This document shows, piece after piece, positions 33,460-40,889 of a stretch of 40,889 nt of DNA. This stretch comes from CAYVKM01 sp964452045 (lineage in GTDB: Bacteria > Calditrichota > Calditrichia > RBG-13-44-9). Under the pieces are notes generated by a model. That model was given only the letters and a program-made list of their open reading frames with translations, was not told where the DNA came from and ran no database searches. The DNA is taken from positions 1 through 40,889 of the forward strand of contig CAYVKM010000026.1 of the NCBI GenBank assembly GCA_964452045.1. Reading direction: 5' to 3'. The translations under genes were made by a program, and so were the position numbers. The stretch's first letter is position 1, and every line of letters begins with the position of its first letter.

Positions 33460-34401
33460 TTATTTGGTTTGGTTGTTACCATTTGTAGCACTGATTTTTT
33501 TATCGATCAATTCTTTTAGTTTATCAAATTCAGGGAAACTTTCTGAAGCCTGGATGATGAATACGTTTTGCTGGTCCAGTGGTTTCAGCCAGATAGTGCC
33601 ATCCTGATTTGATTTTAGTTGCCAACTGTTCCGGCTGTCTAAAGCAGAAAATCCGATTGCCCGATAAAATTTCCGAAAATCATCCTGATGAACAAAGGAG
33701 ATTTTTGAGAATATCGCCCGGTCACTACCCTTTTCCATCGGGAGAATAAATCCGGAAAAAGAGCTGATCGGATCAAAATATTTCGACCATTCGGGATAGG
33801 CATTCTGCACACCGAGCGGTCCGGCAATGAATTTTAATTGACGGATGAATGGTAAAAAAGCAGGTTGATCAATCAGTTGTGGTACCCGGAAATCCGGTTC
33901 GGAAATTTTTCCCAAAATACTCTTGGCAATTTGCTGACTGATCTTTTCCATTTCAGGTGTGCCGTGATAATTGGTTATTGTTATATAAAATGGTCCCCTG
34001 GTAAAACTGATCTGGTATGGATTTTTGCAACTCCAGCGGGTCAGCGCTTCCAGGGCAGGACAATTCCTGCTGGAGACGGAATAAATCCCGAATGCCGCTT
34101 TTACATTATTCATCTGGTAAATTTCCAGAACCAGATCATTCTTCTCATATTCTAAAAATTGCACAGACAATATTACAAACCCGAACTCCCGATAGATTTC
34201 AGCCCCGCCATCAATATATCCATAGAGTTCTTTATCAGCATAAGTTTGGGTTTCCTTGATCTGCAAACCCGGTATTTGATTGTCTTTCAGCAGAAGAGTT
34301 GTACTATCGGCCCCGATCAATGTAATTCCGAAAACAAGAATTATCAAAAACAACAAAGGATAGGTTGGAGAGGTATATTTTAAGAAACGTGATTTTTTCA
34401 T
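33460..34401 (-). CDS. DUF6599-like exported protein, unknown function
   Basis: The 313-residue protein has an N-terminal hydrophobic signal (PLLFLIILVFGITLIGA) and a motif GYIDGGAEIYREFGF that I associate with the DUF6599 family. That family assignment is from memory of the motif and is moderately sure. Further segments such as DLVLEIYQMNNVKAAFGIYS, with a single RGPFYITI strand, suggest a mixed alpha/beta periplasmic domain repeated twice. No catalytic motif is evident. It lies 34 bases after the DUF362 gene and 18 bases before the LiaF-like gene, in the same operon. It probably acts in the periplasm together with the DUF362 protein. Confidence 0.8.
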   Translation of the reverse strand: MKKSRFLKYTSPTYPLLFLIILVFGITLIGADSTTLLLKDNQIPGLQIKETQTYADKELYGYIDGGAEIYREFGFVILSVQFLEYEKNDLVLEIYQMNNVKAAFGIYSVSSRNCPALEALTRWSCKNPYQISFTRGPFYITITNYHGTPEMEKISQQIAKSILGKISEPDFRVPQLIDQPAFLPFIRQLKFIAGPLGVQNAYPEWSKYFDPISSFSGFILPMEKGSDRAIFSKISFVHQDDFRKFYRAIGFSALDSRNSWQLKSNQDGTIWLKPLDQQNVFIIQASESFPEFDKLKELIDKKISATNGNNQTK

Positions 34402-34435
34402 ATATCCTGAATGAATTTATTCTGAAAATAATTCG

Positions 34436-35620
34436 TCATCCTATTACCATCCGTTGATGATTGATCTTTTCCAGATTTGCCTGTCCCAGGCCATAGTTTT
34501 GAGCCAGGTCCATAAAAATCCGGCCCCTGGTTGATTCCTCTTTTTGGATTTTTTCTTCCCTTCTTTTTTTCAAGACAATTTCGTATCCAATCCGGTCAAT
34601 CGCTACCGGATCCGTACCAACTAAAACCGAATTATATTCGGTGAAGAATTGAGGGTTTGCACCCGGTCCCCCGTTATAACATCCTTTGAGACCATCCACG
34701 ATATTCAATACCACCTTATCCCGGAGTGGAGTAAAACAGGGGACTTCGGCACAGGTTTCCGACCACAATTGTTGATGCAGCCGGGCGGTATTACTCACGG
34801 AACCGTAGGCCAGATTTTTCAGGCAAAGTGTCACGGTTGCGCCGGCGTTTTTCAAAATGGGAATATTGATAATTTTGGTAACATCCCTTGTTACAATTTT
34901 GGAAAAATAGGAATGTTTGCCCTCATTTATCATATATGGCAAGGTTTCGGCATCGTATGCCATCTCACAGTCTGCCCAGTAATACCAGTCCCGGTCAATC
35001 ATGGATTCTCCGTATAAGCGTCCCTCTTCATTATAGAAAGAACCGGCATCGTCCTTTCTTTCTGTGCCAATAATTTTAATGCCCGGAAAATTTTTTTCGG
35101 TAAAACCGACTTCATGAAGTTCAAACTCGCGTCGATCCCAGATCAGAATATTTTTCCGGGGAATACCGCTCAATTCCAACTGTTGGATAATAGCATTGGT
35201 TATTTCCAGGCTGGTCGAGAGGAGTTTACCTGCCACCGGATTGACCTTTAAACCAATTTTATCCTCCGGATTAACAAATGCCCGCCAGGCCGCTTTGAGT
35301 CCGGAAGCGCCAGTGAGTGTAAGAATGCTGCTCTCCACCATGCGATAGGCGGTATCCGCGTCGGGTTTGTTATTGACTATAGATTTGGGGTGATAAATTT
35401 CCGCAACTCTTCCCGGATATTTTCCCGGTAAGGAATTTTCGGTTCTGGGAATTTTCAGAGCATCCTCAATATTTGTTTTTGGTTTTTCCGGCGGCGGCTC
35501 ACTCTGGCTCCAGAGGGGTTTTACTAATCCAGGAGATATGGTAGCTGCCAGACCGGCCGCAGAAATTGCCCGGACAAATTCCCGTCGATTCCAGCCGTCT
35601 TTGAACTTAATTGTCTTCAT
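34436..35620 (-). CDS. DUF362 domain protein with Tat signal peptide
   Basis: The start is placed at the ATG at 35618-35620, giving a 394-residue protein whose N-terminus carries a twin-arginine signal (NRREFVRAISAAGLAATISPG). The frame is open to a TTG at 35656, but neither start has a strong ribosome binding site. The body matches DUF362: VNPEDKIGLKVNPVAGK, NILIWDRREFELHEVGF, IINIPILKNAGATVTLCLKN, LNIVDGLKGCYNGGPG and VGTDPVAIDRIGYEI. Tat export implies folding, often with a cofactor, in the cytoplasm before transport. Members of DUF362 are found with and without ferredoxin domains. This one has no CxxCxxC cluster, so it is not a ferredoxin fusion. It is the first gene of the operon leading to the ABC exporter. 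Confidence 0.88.
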   Translation of the reverse strand: MKTIKFKDGWNRREFVRAISAAGLAATISPGLVKPLWSQSEPPPEKPKTNIEDALKIPRTENSLPGKYPGRVAEIYHPKSIVNNKPDADTAYRMVESSILTLTGASGLKAAWRAFVNPEDKIGLKVNPVAGKLLSTSLEITNAIIQQLELSGIPRKNILIWDRREFELHEVGFTEKNFPGIKIIGTERKDDAGSFYNEEGRLYGESMIDRDWYYWADCEMAYDAETLPYMINEGKHSYFSKIVTRDVTKIINIPILKNAGATVTLCLKNLAYGSVSNTARLHQQLWSETCAEVPCFTPLRDKVVLNIVDGLKGCYNGGPGANPQFFTEYNSVLVGTDPVAIDRIGYEIVLKKRREEKIQKEESTRGRIFMDLAQNYGLGQANLEKINHQRMVIG

Positions 35621-35696
35621 GGAAAGTGCCCCGTCATCTTTTGAGAATTTTACCAATTGACTGCAGGGATTGCAATGGATATATAATGAAGTTAAT

Positions 35697-35723
35697 AAAA
35701 AAGCCGGCCTGAGAGGCCGGCTT
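35697..35723 (-). terminator. Intrinsic terminator after the outer-membrane barrel gene
   Basis: A 10-bp perfect stem (AAGCCGGCCT with its complement) and a 3-base loop are followed on the - strand transcript by six U residues. It lies 23 bases after the barrel gene's stop codon and separates it from the DUF362 operon. Confidence 0.92.
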
Positions 35724-35746
35724 GGGTCAGATTCCTCCGAAAAAAA

Positions 35747-37123
35747 TCAGAATTGATACCGGATACCTAATAAGAGCCGGTTTTCGGTTACATCCTCGAA
35801 GGTGCCACCGGGGGTATAAATATCTTCACTTTCCCGTTTCCAGTTGCCGCGCAGATAGGTTACATCCAGTATAGAGTTTTTACCAACTTTGAGCCCGATA
35901 CCACCACCGTACACTTTTTTGTTATAGTCCGGGGATGCATCTTTCAGAGGAGAAGGATAGTAGGCATAACCTCCCCTTAAAATCAGATTACTGTTTGGAA
36001 AGAGCAGCTCGCCACCCAGGTGATAATTTATCGTCTCGCGATAGTCTTTCTGGATATAGATGTTCTCATTCAATAAGTCATTGTAATCCGGGTCGGAGAC
36101 TGCAAAATCGGGTTTCTCGAAACGGGTCTGGGTCCAATCCCGGTAAGTTGCCGCAGCAGTCAGATTTACGTTATCTGCCATAAACCCAACACCGGCGTCA
36201 AAACGATAAGGCGTTTTTACCCGGTATTCCCACTGGCCCGGCTCATCTTGCAGTGCGTCCACATAACCATCATCGAATATCAGTTCATCTGAGGAGGAAT
36301 AATTTTCCCTTACTGTGAATGTGGTTGGAAATTCCATTGCCAGACCAATCTGGGCCGCCTGGTTGAGTTTGAACATTCCGCCTAATTTCAAACTAAAGGC
36401 TTTGTAATCGGTAATCAGATTCTGGTTTATTTTGTAGCTGTGAAAATCTCCGGGATAGATATTATATATATTGTTTACATCTTCCTGATAATAGTTGAAA
36501 TTATAGTCGTCTTTTCCATTCCAGAAATTTAGGGTAATACCGGCATCGAAGTTTGGGGAAAGCGCCACCGCGCCACCAAAAGACCACTGGTGCAATCCGC
36601 CATTATCGGTTACTTCTTCCGTCTGATGAATATTCTGGTCGAACCTGTACCAGTCGTATATTCCATTTTCATCCTGGAGTTCAAATTCCAGTCCGTTGCT
36701 AATTCTATTGAATCCGCTGAACTGGAGATACTCATCAAAATCCTGGACGAAATTATAACCGAGGGCCAGCACCATGCTTCCACGGGTAGTCGGTAACGAA
36801 ACCGCCAGGCCAAGGCTGCGCAAACGGGTATAGCTTTCGTCCATATCACTCACAGAATTGGAAAAAGTCGCGGCATTGGAAAATCTGAGATGAGAAAGTT
36901 CACCCAGGAATTCAGAATGTTTTAGAGAAGCCAGGCCGGCAGGATTCCAGAATATGCTGGAATAGTCTCCTCCGATAGCGACTCCATTGCCTCCCATAGC
37001 TAGGGTTCTGGCACCGAATCCTGTTTCATTCTGTCTGATCCGAACGGCATCCCATGCGCTTTGGGAAAATGCCTGGCTGCTCAGGAAGCTGATGACCATG
37101 AAGAGAAGAAGTTGCTTTTTCAT
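35747..37123 (-). CDS. Outer-membrane beta-barrel protein, FadL/OmpP1-like
   Basis: The start is set at the ATG at 37121-37123 (MKKQLLLFMV), preceded by GGAAAGGAA. A further in-frame ATG at 37141 would put extra charge before the signal peptide. The 458-residue product has a signal peptide ending SQAFSQ. The N-terminal segment ARTLAMGGNGVAIGGDYSSI, followed by FWNPAGLA, is the hallmark of FadL/OmpP1/PorV-like barrels. Alternating beta strands follow, ending LLLGIRYQF with the terminal aromatic required for outer-membrane insertion. Such proteins carry hydrophobic compounds or act in secretion. No substrate can be assigned. It is followed by a strong terminator and preceded by the Tyr/Ser-rich lipoprotein gene 55 bases upstream, probably in the same transcript. 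Confidence 0.9.
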   Translation of the reverse strand: MKKQLLLFMVISFLSSQAFSQSAWDAVRIRQNETGFGARTLAMGGNGVAIGGDYSSIFWNPAGLASLKHSEFLGELSHLRFSNAATFSNSVSDMDESYTRLRSLGLAVSLPTTRGSMVLALGYNFVQDFDEYLQFSGFNRISNGLEFELQDENGIYDWYRFDQNIHQTEEVTDNGGLHQWSFGGAVALSPNFDAGITLNFWNGKDDYNFNYYQEDVNNIYNIYPGDFHSYKINQNLITDYKAFSLKLGGMFKLNQAAQIGLAMEFPTTFTVRENYSSSDELIFDDGYVDALQDEPGQWEYRVKTPYRFDAGVGFMADNVNLTAAATYRDWTQTRFEKPDFAVSDPDYNDLLNENIYIQKDYRETINYHLGGELLFPNSNLILRGGYAYYPSPLKDASPDYNKKVYGGGIGLKVGKNSILDVTYLRGNWKRESEDIYTPGGTFEDVTENRLLLGIRYQF

Positions 37124-37178
37124 TTTATTTTTCCTTTCCATTTTCTTTCATCTTCGCGTTATCATCTCACAAATTTAC

Positions 37179-38624
37179 TTACCGTCGTCTGCTGTTTTTG
37201 TCGGAGGAGCTTTTACTGTCGGATTTGCTGCTTCTTGAGCTCGAGGAACTCCGGCTGGAACTGCTGGAAGATTTCGATGAACTTGAGGAACGGGATGAGC
37301 TGGAAGAATTTGTCTTAGGTGGACTGTAGGATTTACTGCTGGAAGAACTTCGCTGGCTACTCTTGACCGAGGTCGATCGTGAATTATTTGAGCTTTGGGA
37401 TCTTACTTTTGTTGATTTTTCATTGTCACTTGAACCGGAGGAGTATGAAGATCGGGATGTGGTATTGGATCTGGTCGTGCTTCTTATCGGATTTGGTGTC
37501 TTTTTGGGAACTGAAGAATTAATTCGGGTTTTTGTATAAGTATCTGGTGCAGATCGGGTATTTCTTACCTGACTCTGATTGCTAGTAGCGTTATCCTGGC
37601 GGCGGATGACTGTGGGTGTATTCTTGTCAGTCCTGGTCTTCACACTTCTGATGTGAGAAGTATTGCCCTGCGAACTGGTCTGTGCTTCCCGTGAAGATAC
37701 CTGGGTTCCGCTAGTCGAGGTGCGGGTCTGGCTTCGGATTATTGTGCCGGTATTTCGGGTTTTTGTATTTCCGGTTTCGACCCTTCCCCGGGTCTGGTCA
37801 TTTGTTCTCACATTCGCCTGATCTTTAGTATTTTCCCGGCGAATAACTGTCCGGCTGTTTTGCTGCTCTTGCTGGGACGAATCATTTGACCGGCGGACGA
37901 TCCGGCTGCGGCTGTTTTCTGTCGTTTCATCAATTCGGTTCTGACTCTCCGAACCACGTCGGACAATTCGACTTCCATTGTTCGGCTCACGCCTGTCCCA
38001 GTCCCGCTTTTGATAATTATTCGGCAACCTGGCATATCCCCCATGATGAGGATGAGGATACACAGGATAGTAAACCGGATAGGGGACCGGATAATAGACA
38101 GGTCCGCAGTACCATGGTTCATACCAGGGATCGTACCAGGGATCATACCAGGTATAGACCGGACCCCAGCCTACATAAAATCCAGGGGAATATACATGGC
38201 GATGCCAGTATCGATGGGGATAGTAATATCCTACATTAAAACCGAAACTGATGTGAATCGTTATGCCTGGCTCGTAATAGTAAGATATGTAATAGGGATC
38301 GTACCAGGGATCATAGTAATCCTCATAGACGTAATATTTTACCTTTTTGACATATCTTCCGTAATCGTAGTATGTTTTGGTTACAACCAACCGGGTTGGC
38401 CGATATTCCAGTTTCGTGACTTCCGCGACAGATTCATTGTTGTCGTAGTAGTAATCCTCATCATTATATCCGGCATAATTTACCTGCGATGACTCCTCCG
38501 GATAGTAGTTGACATCAGCTGCATCGTCTTTGTGGAAAGTTTTCAGAGTGGTATAGCAGCTGGTAATCGTCATTAAAAATACAAATGATAAAACGGTGGC
38601 GAATACAACGTGGAAGCGTTTCAT
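37179..38624 (-). CDS. Tyr/Trp/Pro-repeat and Ser/Arg-rich lipoprotein, unknown function
   Basis: The start at the ATG 38622-38624 has a perfect AAGGAGG six bases upstream and yields a lipoprotein signal (FATVLSFVFLMTITSC). The 481-residue protein has three zones. An acidic, Tyr-rich zone with EDYYDPWYDPYY and then WYDPWYDPWYEPWY and PVYYPVPYPVYYPVYP repeats reaches about residue 195. A zone with recurring IRR or IVRR motifs (SRIVRR, TVIRR) in Asn/Gln/Thr/Arg-rich sequence follows. The C-terminus is almost pure Ser with Arg/Lys. No enzyme domain is seen. It looks like a disordered or repetitive surface protein with possible adhesive, amyloid or ion-binding properties. In-frame upstream starts at 38804 and about 38732 exist. 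A sigma-54-like site lies upstream. Confidence 0.8.
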   Translation of the reverse strand: MKRFHVVFATVLSFVFLMTITSCYTTLKTFHKDDAADVNYYPEESSQVNYAGYNDEDYYYDNNESVAEVTKLEYRPTRLVVTKTYYDYGRYVKKVKYYVYEDYYDPWYDPYYISYYYEPGITIHISFGFNVGYYYPHRYWHRHVYSPGFYVGWGPVYTWYDPWYDPWYEPWYCGPVYYPVPYPVYYPVYPHPHHGGYARLPNNYQKRDWDRREPNNGSRIVRRGSESQNRIDETTENSRSRIVRRSNDSSQQEQQNSRTVIRRENTKDQANVRTNDQTRGRVETGNTKTRNTGTIIRSQTRTSTSGTQVSSREAQTSSQGNTSHIRSVKTRTDKNTPTVIRRQDNATSNQSQVRNTRSAPDTYTKTRINSSVPKKTPNPIRSTTRSNTTSRSSYSSGSSDNEKSTKVRSQSSNNSRSTSVKSSQRSSSSSKSYSPPKTNSSSSSRSSSSSKSSSSSSRSSSSSRSSKSDSKSSSDKNSRRR

Positions 38625-38840
38625 GGCATGCCTCCTTAGGTTATATGGGTTATTTGAATTTAATAATCTCCTGAAGGCCCCTATGTTGATTGGCCTGGTG
38701 ATAAGGAGATAAAATGATAATTTGCTAAACATCATGACCTCCTTAAATCCCAGTTCCCCAGTTAAATGATTTTTGAAGAGTTCGAACAACATCTGTGCTT
38801 TCATGATCTGGTCCTTTCTGCTTCTTCTGCCATGAATAGG

Positions 38841-38856
38841 TTCAAATGAGGTGCCA
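38841..38856 (-). promoter_or_regulatory. Candidate sigma-54 (-24/-12) promoter
   Basis: On the - strand the sequence TGGCACCTCATTTGAA aligns with the sigma-54 consensus TGGCACG-N4-TTGCA at all positions but two. The -12 GC is GA, which would weaken it. It lies in non-coding DNA between the sigma-54 activator gene and the lipoprotein gene, pointing toward the lipoprotein. No activator binding site was identified. This is an inference by eye. Confidence 0.3.
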
Positions 38857-38950
38857 AATTTGTTTAGTCCTTAAGACATTGGGGATAAATTCAGAAAACA
38901 CATGGAGTTGTTTACATGGCGAGGGAGGCTTAATATTGACCCCGAGATTT

Positions 38951-38991
38951 AAAGTGCAAACTTGGTTAGCAGCTGAAATGTAAACTTGGTT
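38951..38991. repeat. Duplicated 17-bp motif, possible insertion-sequence end remnant
   Basis: Two near-identical 17-bp direct repeats, AAAGTGCAAACTTGGTT (38951-38967) and GAAATGTAAACTTGGTT (38975-38991), start 24 bp apart. A third partial copy, GAAATGTAAACTT, lies at 39345-39357 and overlaps the end of the sigma-54 activator gene. Repeated short motifs like this are typical of transposase-binding ends (for example IS21-type), but no transposase gene is near. The surrounding 38625-38950 stretch holds only the leader of the lipoprotein gene. Confidence 0.4.
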
Positions 38992-39031
38992 TGCTATAGC
39001 TTGGGATTATCCTACTTACTTTTAATTTGTC

Positions 39032-39293
39032 ACCCCGCTGGGGTTGATAGACCTGTATTACCATCTATTTATAAACCTTATTTATGTAAATAGAATGTAT
39101 TCGCGGGGGTGTAATTTCGCTACAAAGAAATTTCTGTAAGAGGCAAAACCCCGGTGGAGTGGATTTAAATTGACCTTGAATATGTCAAGCCACTGGCGGT
39201 TAAATCTCATATAAATATTACCGTGTCAAAAAATTTTACCCTGATAGGGTAATTGCATTTTTATCCTTTAAGAATAACCAACCCCATAGGGGT
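39032..39293. repeat. Hairpin array D (ACCCC/GGGGT palindromes)
   Basis: Short palindromes include ACCCC-GCT-GGGGT (39032-39044), a degenerate copy at 39148-39160, TTACCCT-GAT-AGGGTAA (39236-39252) and ACCCC-ATA-GGGGT (39281-39293). A GCCACTGGC palindrome and a one-sided GGGGGTG lie between them. The AT-rich spacers contain ATATAAATATTA and TTTTTATCC, like those of arrays A-C, but the stem sequence differs. With flanks it accounts for most of the 39000-39356 gap, which has no gene. Confidence 0.65.
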
Positions 39294-39356
39294 GCAATGT
39301 TTATAGAAAAGAACACCTCCCAAAAGAGAGAACTTCAGTGGAGTGAAATGTAAACT

Positions 39357-40799
39357 TCAGGAGAATTTTGGAATACTGATGTTGTATCTCTGAATTTTCT
39401 TTTGCAGACCCACCCGGCTCAAACCCAGATCCCGGGCGGTGTGGGTAATGTTTCCCTTATTCTGCTTTAACTTTTCCTGGATATAAAATTTTTCGATGGA
39501 TTCGGTTATATCCTTCAAAGTACCGGGATGATGCAGAAAAGAAAGCAAAAGCGACTGCTCATTTTTAATTGAGCCGGATAATAAATCGGGTGTGATACTC
39601 TGACCCGAATTGGCCAGGGTAACCGCCCTTTCGATTTCGTTTTCAAGCTCCCGGACGTTCCCGGGAAAGTTGGCTGCCATAAGCATATTCAATGCCTCCC
39701 GGTCTATCCCTTTTATTTTTTTGCCGGTTTTCGTTTGAAATTTATTCAGGAAATGTGTTGCCAACAAAGGGATATCTTCCCGCCGCTGCCGGAGCGGTGG
39801 AATCCGGATAGGAAACACATTCAGACGGTAGAAGAGGTCCTCCCGAAAATTGCCGGACTTGATCAATTCTTCAAGATTTTTGTTGGTGGCAGATATTATC
39901 CTGACGTCCACTTGAAATGATTTTTCCGATCCCACCGGCCGGATTTCCCCTTCCTGCAGGACACGGAGAAGTCTTTGCTGAAGGGCAGGTGAAGTATCGG
40001 CAATTTCGTCCAGAAAGATCGTACCCCCATCCGCAATCTCGAATAATCCCTTTTTATCCCGGGTGGCTCCGGTAAATGCCCCTTTCACATGACCGAACAA
40101 TTCGCTCTCCAGAAGCGTATCCGGTAAGGCCGAACAGTTCTGGGCCACAAAAAGCTTTTGTTTTCTTGGTCCGTTATAATGGATTGCTCGGGCAATGAGT
40201 TCCTTTCCGGTACCTGTTTCACCCACCAGTAAAACGGTGGTATCGGTGGGAATCACCTTACGCATCAACTGAAAGACTTCCTGCATTGCTTTGCTTTCCC
40301 CGACCAGTGTATCAAACTCATATTTTTTTTCAGCCTCTTTATGGAGGATAATATTTTCTGCCTGAAGCTGTTCGTTGGCTTGTTTCAGTTCTGCCATCAG
40401 CCTTTTATTATCTTCCAGCAGCTGATGGTATTCGGCTGCCCTGCGGACGATGAGCCGAAGATCATCCGGTTCCCAGGGCTTGTTGATATAATAATAGATC
40501 TGCCCATCGTTAATGGATTGGATGGTTGCTTCTATATCGGTATATCCGGTGATCAGAATTCGGACGGCATTGGGCTGAATTTGCAGGGCTTTCTGGAAAA
40601 GCTCTACCCCGGTCATCCCCGGCATGCGCTGATCTGCCAGGAGAACTGTAATTTTTTCTTTCTTCAGTGCTTCTAAGGCGGATTGTGCATTAAGTGAGAG
40701 AATAACCTCAAATTCCTTACGTAAGGTACGATTAATGGCGTTCAGACTGGCTTGTTCGTCATCGACTGCCAGCACCTTATAATTAGTTTGATTTTCCAT
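39357..40799 (-). CDS. Sigma-54-dependent response regulator (NtrC family)
   Basis: The 480-residue protein has a receiver domain (about residues 8-125; acceptor D56 in LLADQRMPGMTG), a coiled-coil linker (about 130-165) and an AAA+ domain. The AAA+ domain has Walker A in VGETGTGKELIARA, the sigma-54 contact loop GAFTGA, Walker B in GGTIFLDEIAD and the arginine finger region FREDLFYRLNVF. A C-terminal Fis-type helix-turn-helix carries NITHTARDLGLSRVGLQKKI. Phosphorylated, it would drive sigma-54 RNA polymerase at enhancer-dependent promoters. It starts 37 bases after the end of a histidine kinase gene, which is presumably its partner. A nearby sigma-54-like site precedes the lipoprotein gene downstream on the same strand. 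Confidence 0.95.
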   Translation of the reverse strand: MENQTNYKVLAVDDEQASLNAINRTLRKEFEVILSLNAQSALEALKKEKITVLLADQRMPGMTGVELFQKALQIQPNAVRILITGYTDIEATIQSINDGQIYYYINKPWEPDDLRLIVRRAAEYHQLLEDNKRLMAELKQANEQLQAENIILHKEAEKKYEFDTLVGESKAMQEVFQLMRKVIPTDTTVLLVGETGTGKELIARAIHYNGPRKQKLFVAQNCSALPDTLLESELFGHVKGAFTGATRDKKGLFEIADGGTIFLDEIADTSPALQQRLLRVLQEGEIRPVGSEKSFQVDVRIISATNKNLEELIKSGNFREDLFYRLNVFPIRIPPLRQRREDIPLLATHFLNKFQTKTGKKIKGIDREALNMLMAANFPGNVRELENEIERAVTLANSGQSITPDLLSGSIKNEQSLLLSFLHHPGTLKDITESIEKFYIQEKLKQNKGNITHTARDLGLSRVGLQKKIQRYNISIPKFS

Positions 40800-40836
40800 A
40801 TGTAGGATTTATTCCTTTAAGACAGTTATTATTATT

Positions 40837-40889
40837 TTAATTTTTATGAACTGGCAGAACAATGGTAAAAGTGGTTCCTTTATTTTCCT
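40837..40889 (-). CDS. Histidine kinase, C-terminal end (truncated by the window edge)
   Basis: Reading in from the right edge on the - strand, the frame encodes ENKGTTFTIVLPVHKN and a TAA stop at 40837-40839. The GTTFTIVLPV ending is characteristic of the last strand of HATPase domains in sensor histidine kinases. It directly precedes the sigma-54 response regulator gene, as expected for a two-component operon. Everything upstream, including the sensor and H box, is outside the window. Confidence 0.75.
   Translation of the reverse strand, partial: ENKGTTFTIVLPVHKN

Overview
This window reads as a chromosomal segment of a Gram-negative bacterium. Evidence for an outer membrane includes a FadL/OmpP1-like beta-barrel ending in Phe, two lipoproteins with clear lipoboxes, a Tat-exported DUF362 protein and periplasmic proteases. 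The gene repertoire (paired M16 peptidases, an S41 processing protease, NtrC-type regulation, inositol-phosphate synthase with a CDP-alcohol phosphotransferase, Bacteroidetes-like IS200 transposase) would fit the FCB superphylum (Calditrichota, KSB1, Marinimicrobia-like lineages), but no rRNA or ribosomal marker is present, so that placement is inference. Most genes have a good AGGAGG-type ribosome binding site. I saw no tRNA, rRNA or CRISPR.

Layout. 1-5.6 kb (+): the end of a NifS/IscS-type cysteine desulfurase, a small membrane protein, a lipoprotein and an 849-residue membrane-anchored envelope protein. 5.6-8.5 kb (-): a translationally coupled pair of M16 peptidase subunits. 8.5-9.2 kb: three tandem copies of a composite palindromic repeat, also present once at 1.2 kb. 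9.2-10.8 kb (+): phosphoglucomutase. 10.8-12.4 kb: an accessory island with a Y1 (IS200-like) transposase, a small AT-rich membrane protein and three arrays of regularly spaced short hairpins. 12.4-15.8 kb (-): an MFS transporter and two different branched-chain aminotransferases. 16-17.8 kb (-): a histone-deacetylase-like enzyme with an unknown partner. 18-20.5 kb (+): a copper P1B ATPase whose two heavy-metal-binding domains and ATPase body lie in different frames joined at an A10 tract. 20.6-23.1 kb (+): a REC-histidine kinase and an isocitrate/isopropylmalate dehydrogenase-family enzyme. 23.1-25.7 kb (-): S41 protease and thymidylate kinase. 25.9-26.6 kb (+): a family 2 glycosyltransferase. 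26.6-31 kb (-): RsmI, a CDP-alcohol phosphotransferase, inositol-3-phosphate synthase and a MATE exporter. 31-35.6 kb (-): a five-gene unit of DUF362, DUF6599-like, LiaF-like, ABC ATPase and ABC permease genes. 35.7-38.6 kb (-): an outer-membrane barrel and a low-complexity Tyr- and Ser-rich lipoprotein. 38.9-39.35 kb: a second, different hairpin array. 39.4 kb to the end (-): a sigma-54 activator and the last residues of its probable histidine kinase.

The strongest unusual signal is the split copA. The first ORF encodes a complete two-domain copper chaperone and stops five codons after entering an A10 run. The ATPase, including its first membrane helix, continues in the -1 frame without any ATG of its own. 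This could be programmed or transcriptional slippage giving a chaperone and a pump from one gene, or it could be a homopolymer error. The second is the ~50-bp-periodic hairpin arrays around the Y1 transposase, whose spacing is conserved to the base between copies. Other items to follow up are the deacetylase/unknown-protein pair, the DUF362-to-ABC operon, a possible inositol-lipid pathway, and the YDPWY-repeat lipoprotein with alternative in-frame starts and a sigma-54-like promoter motif downstream of an NtrC-type gene.
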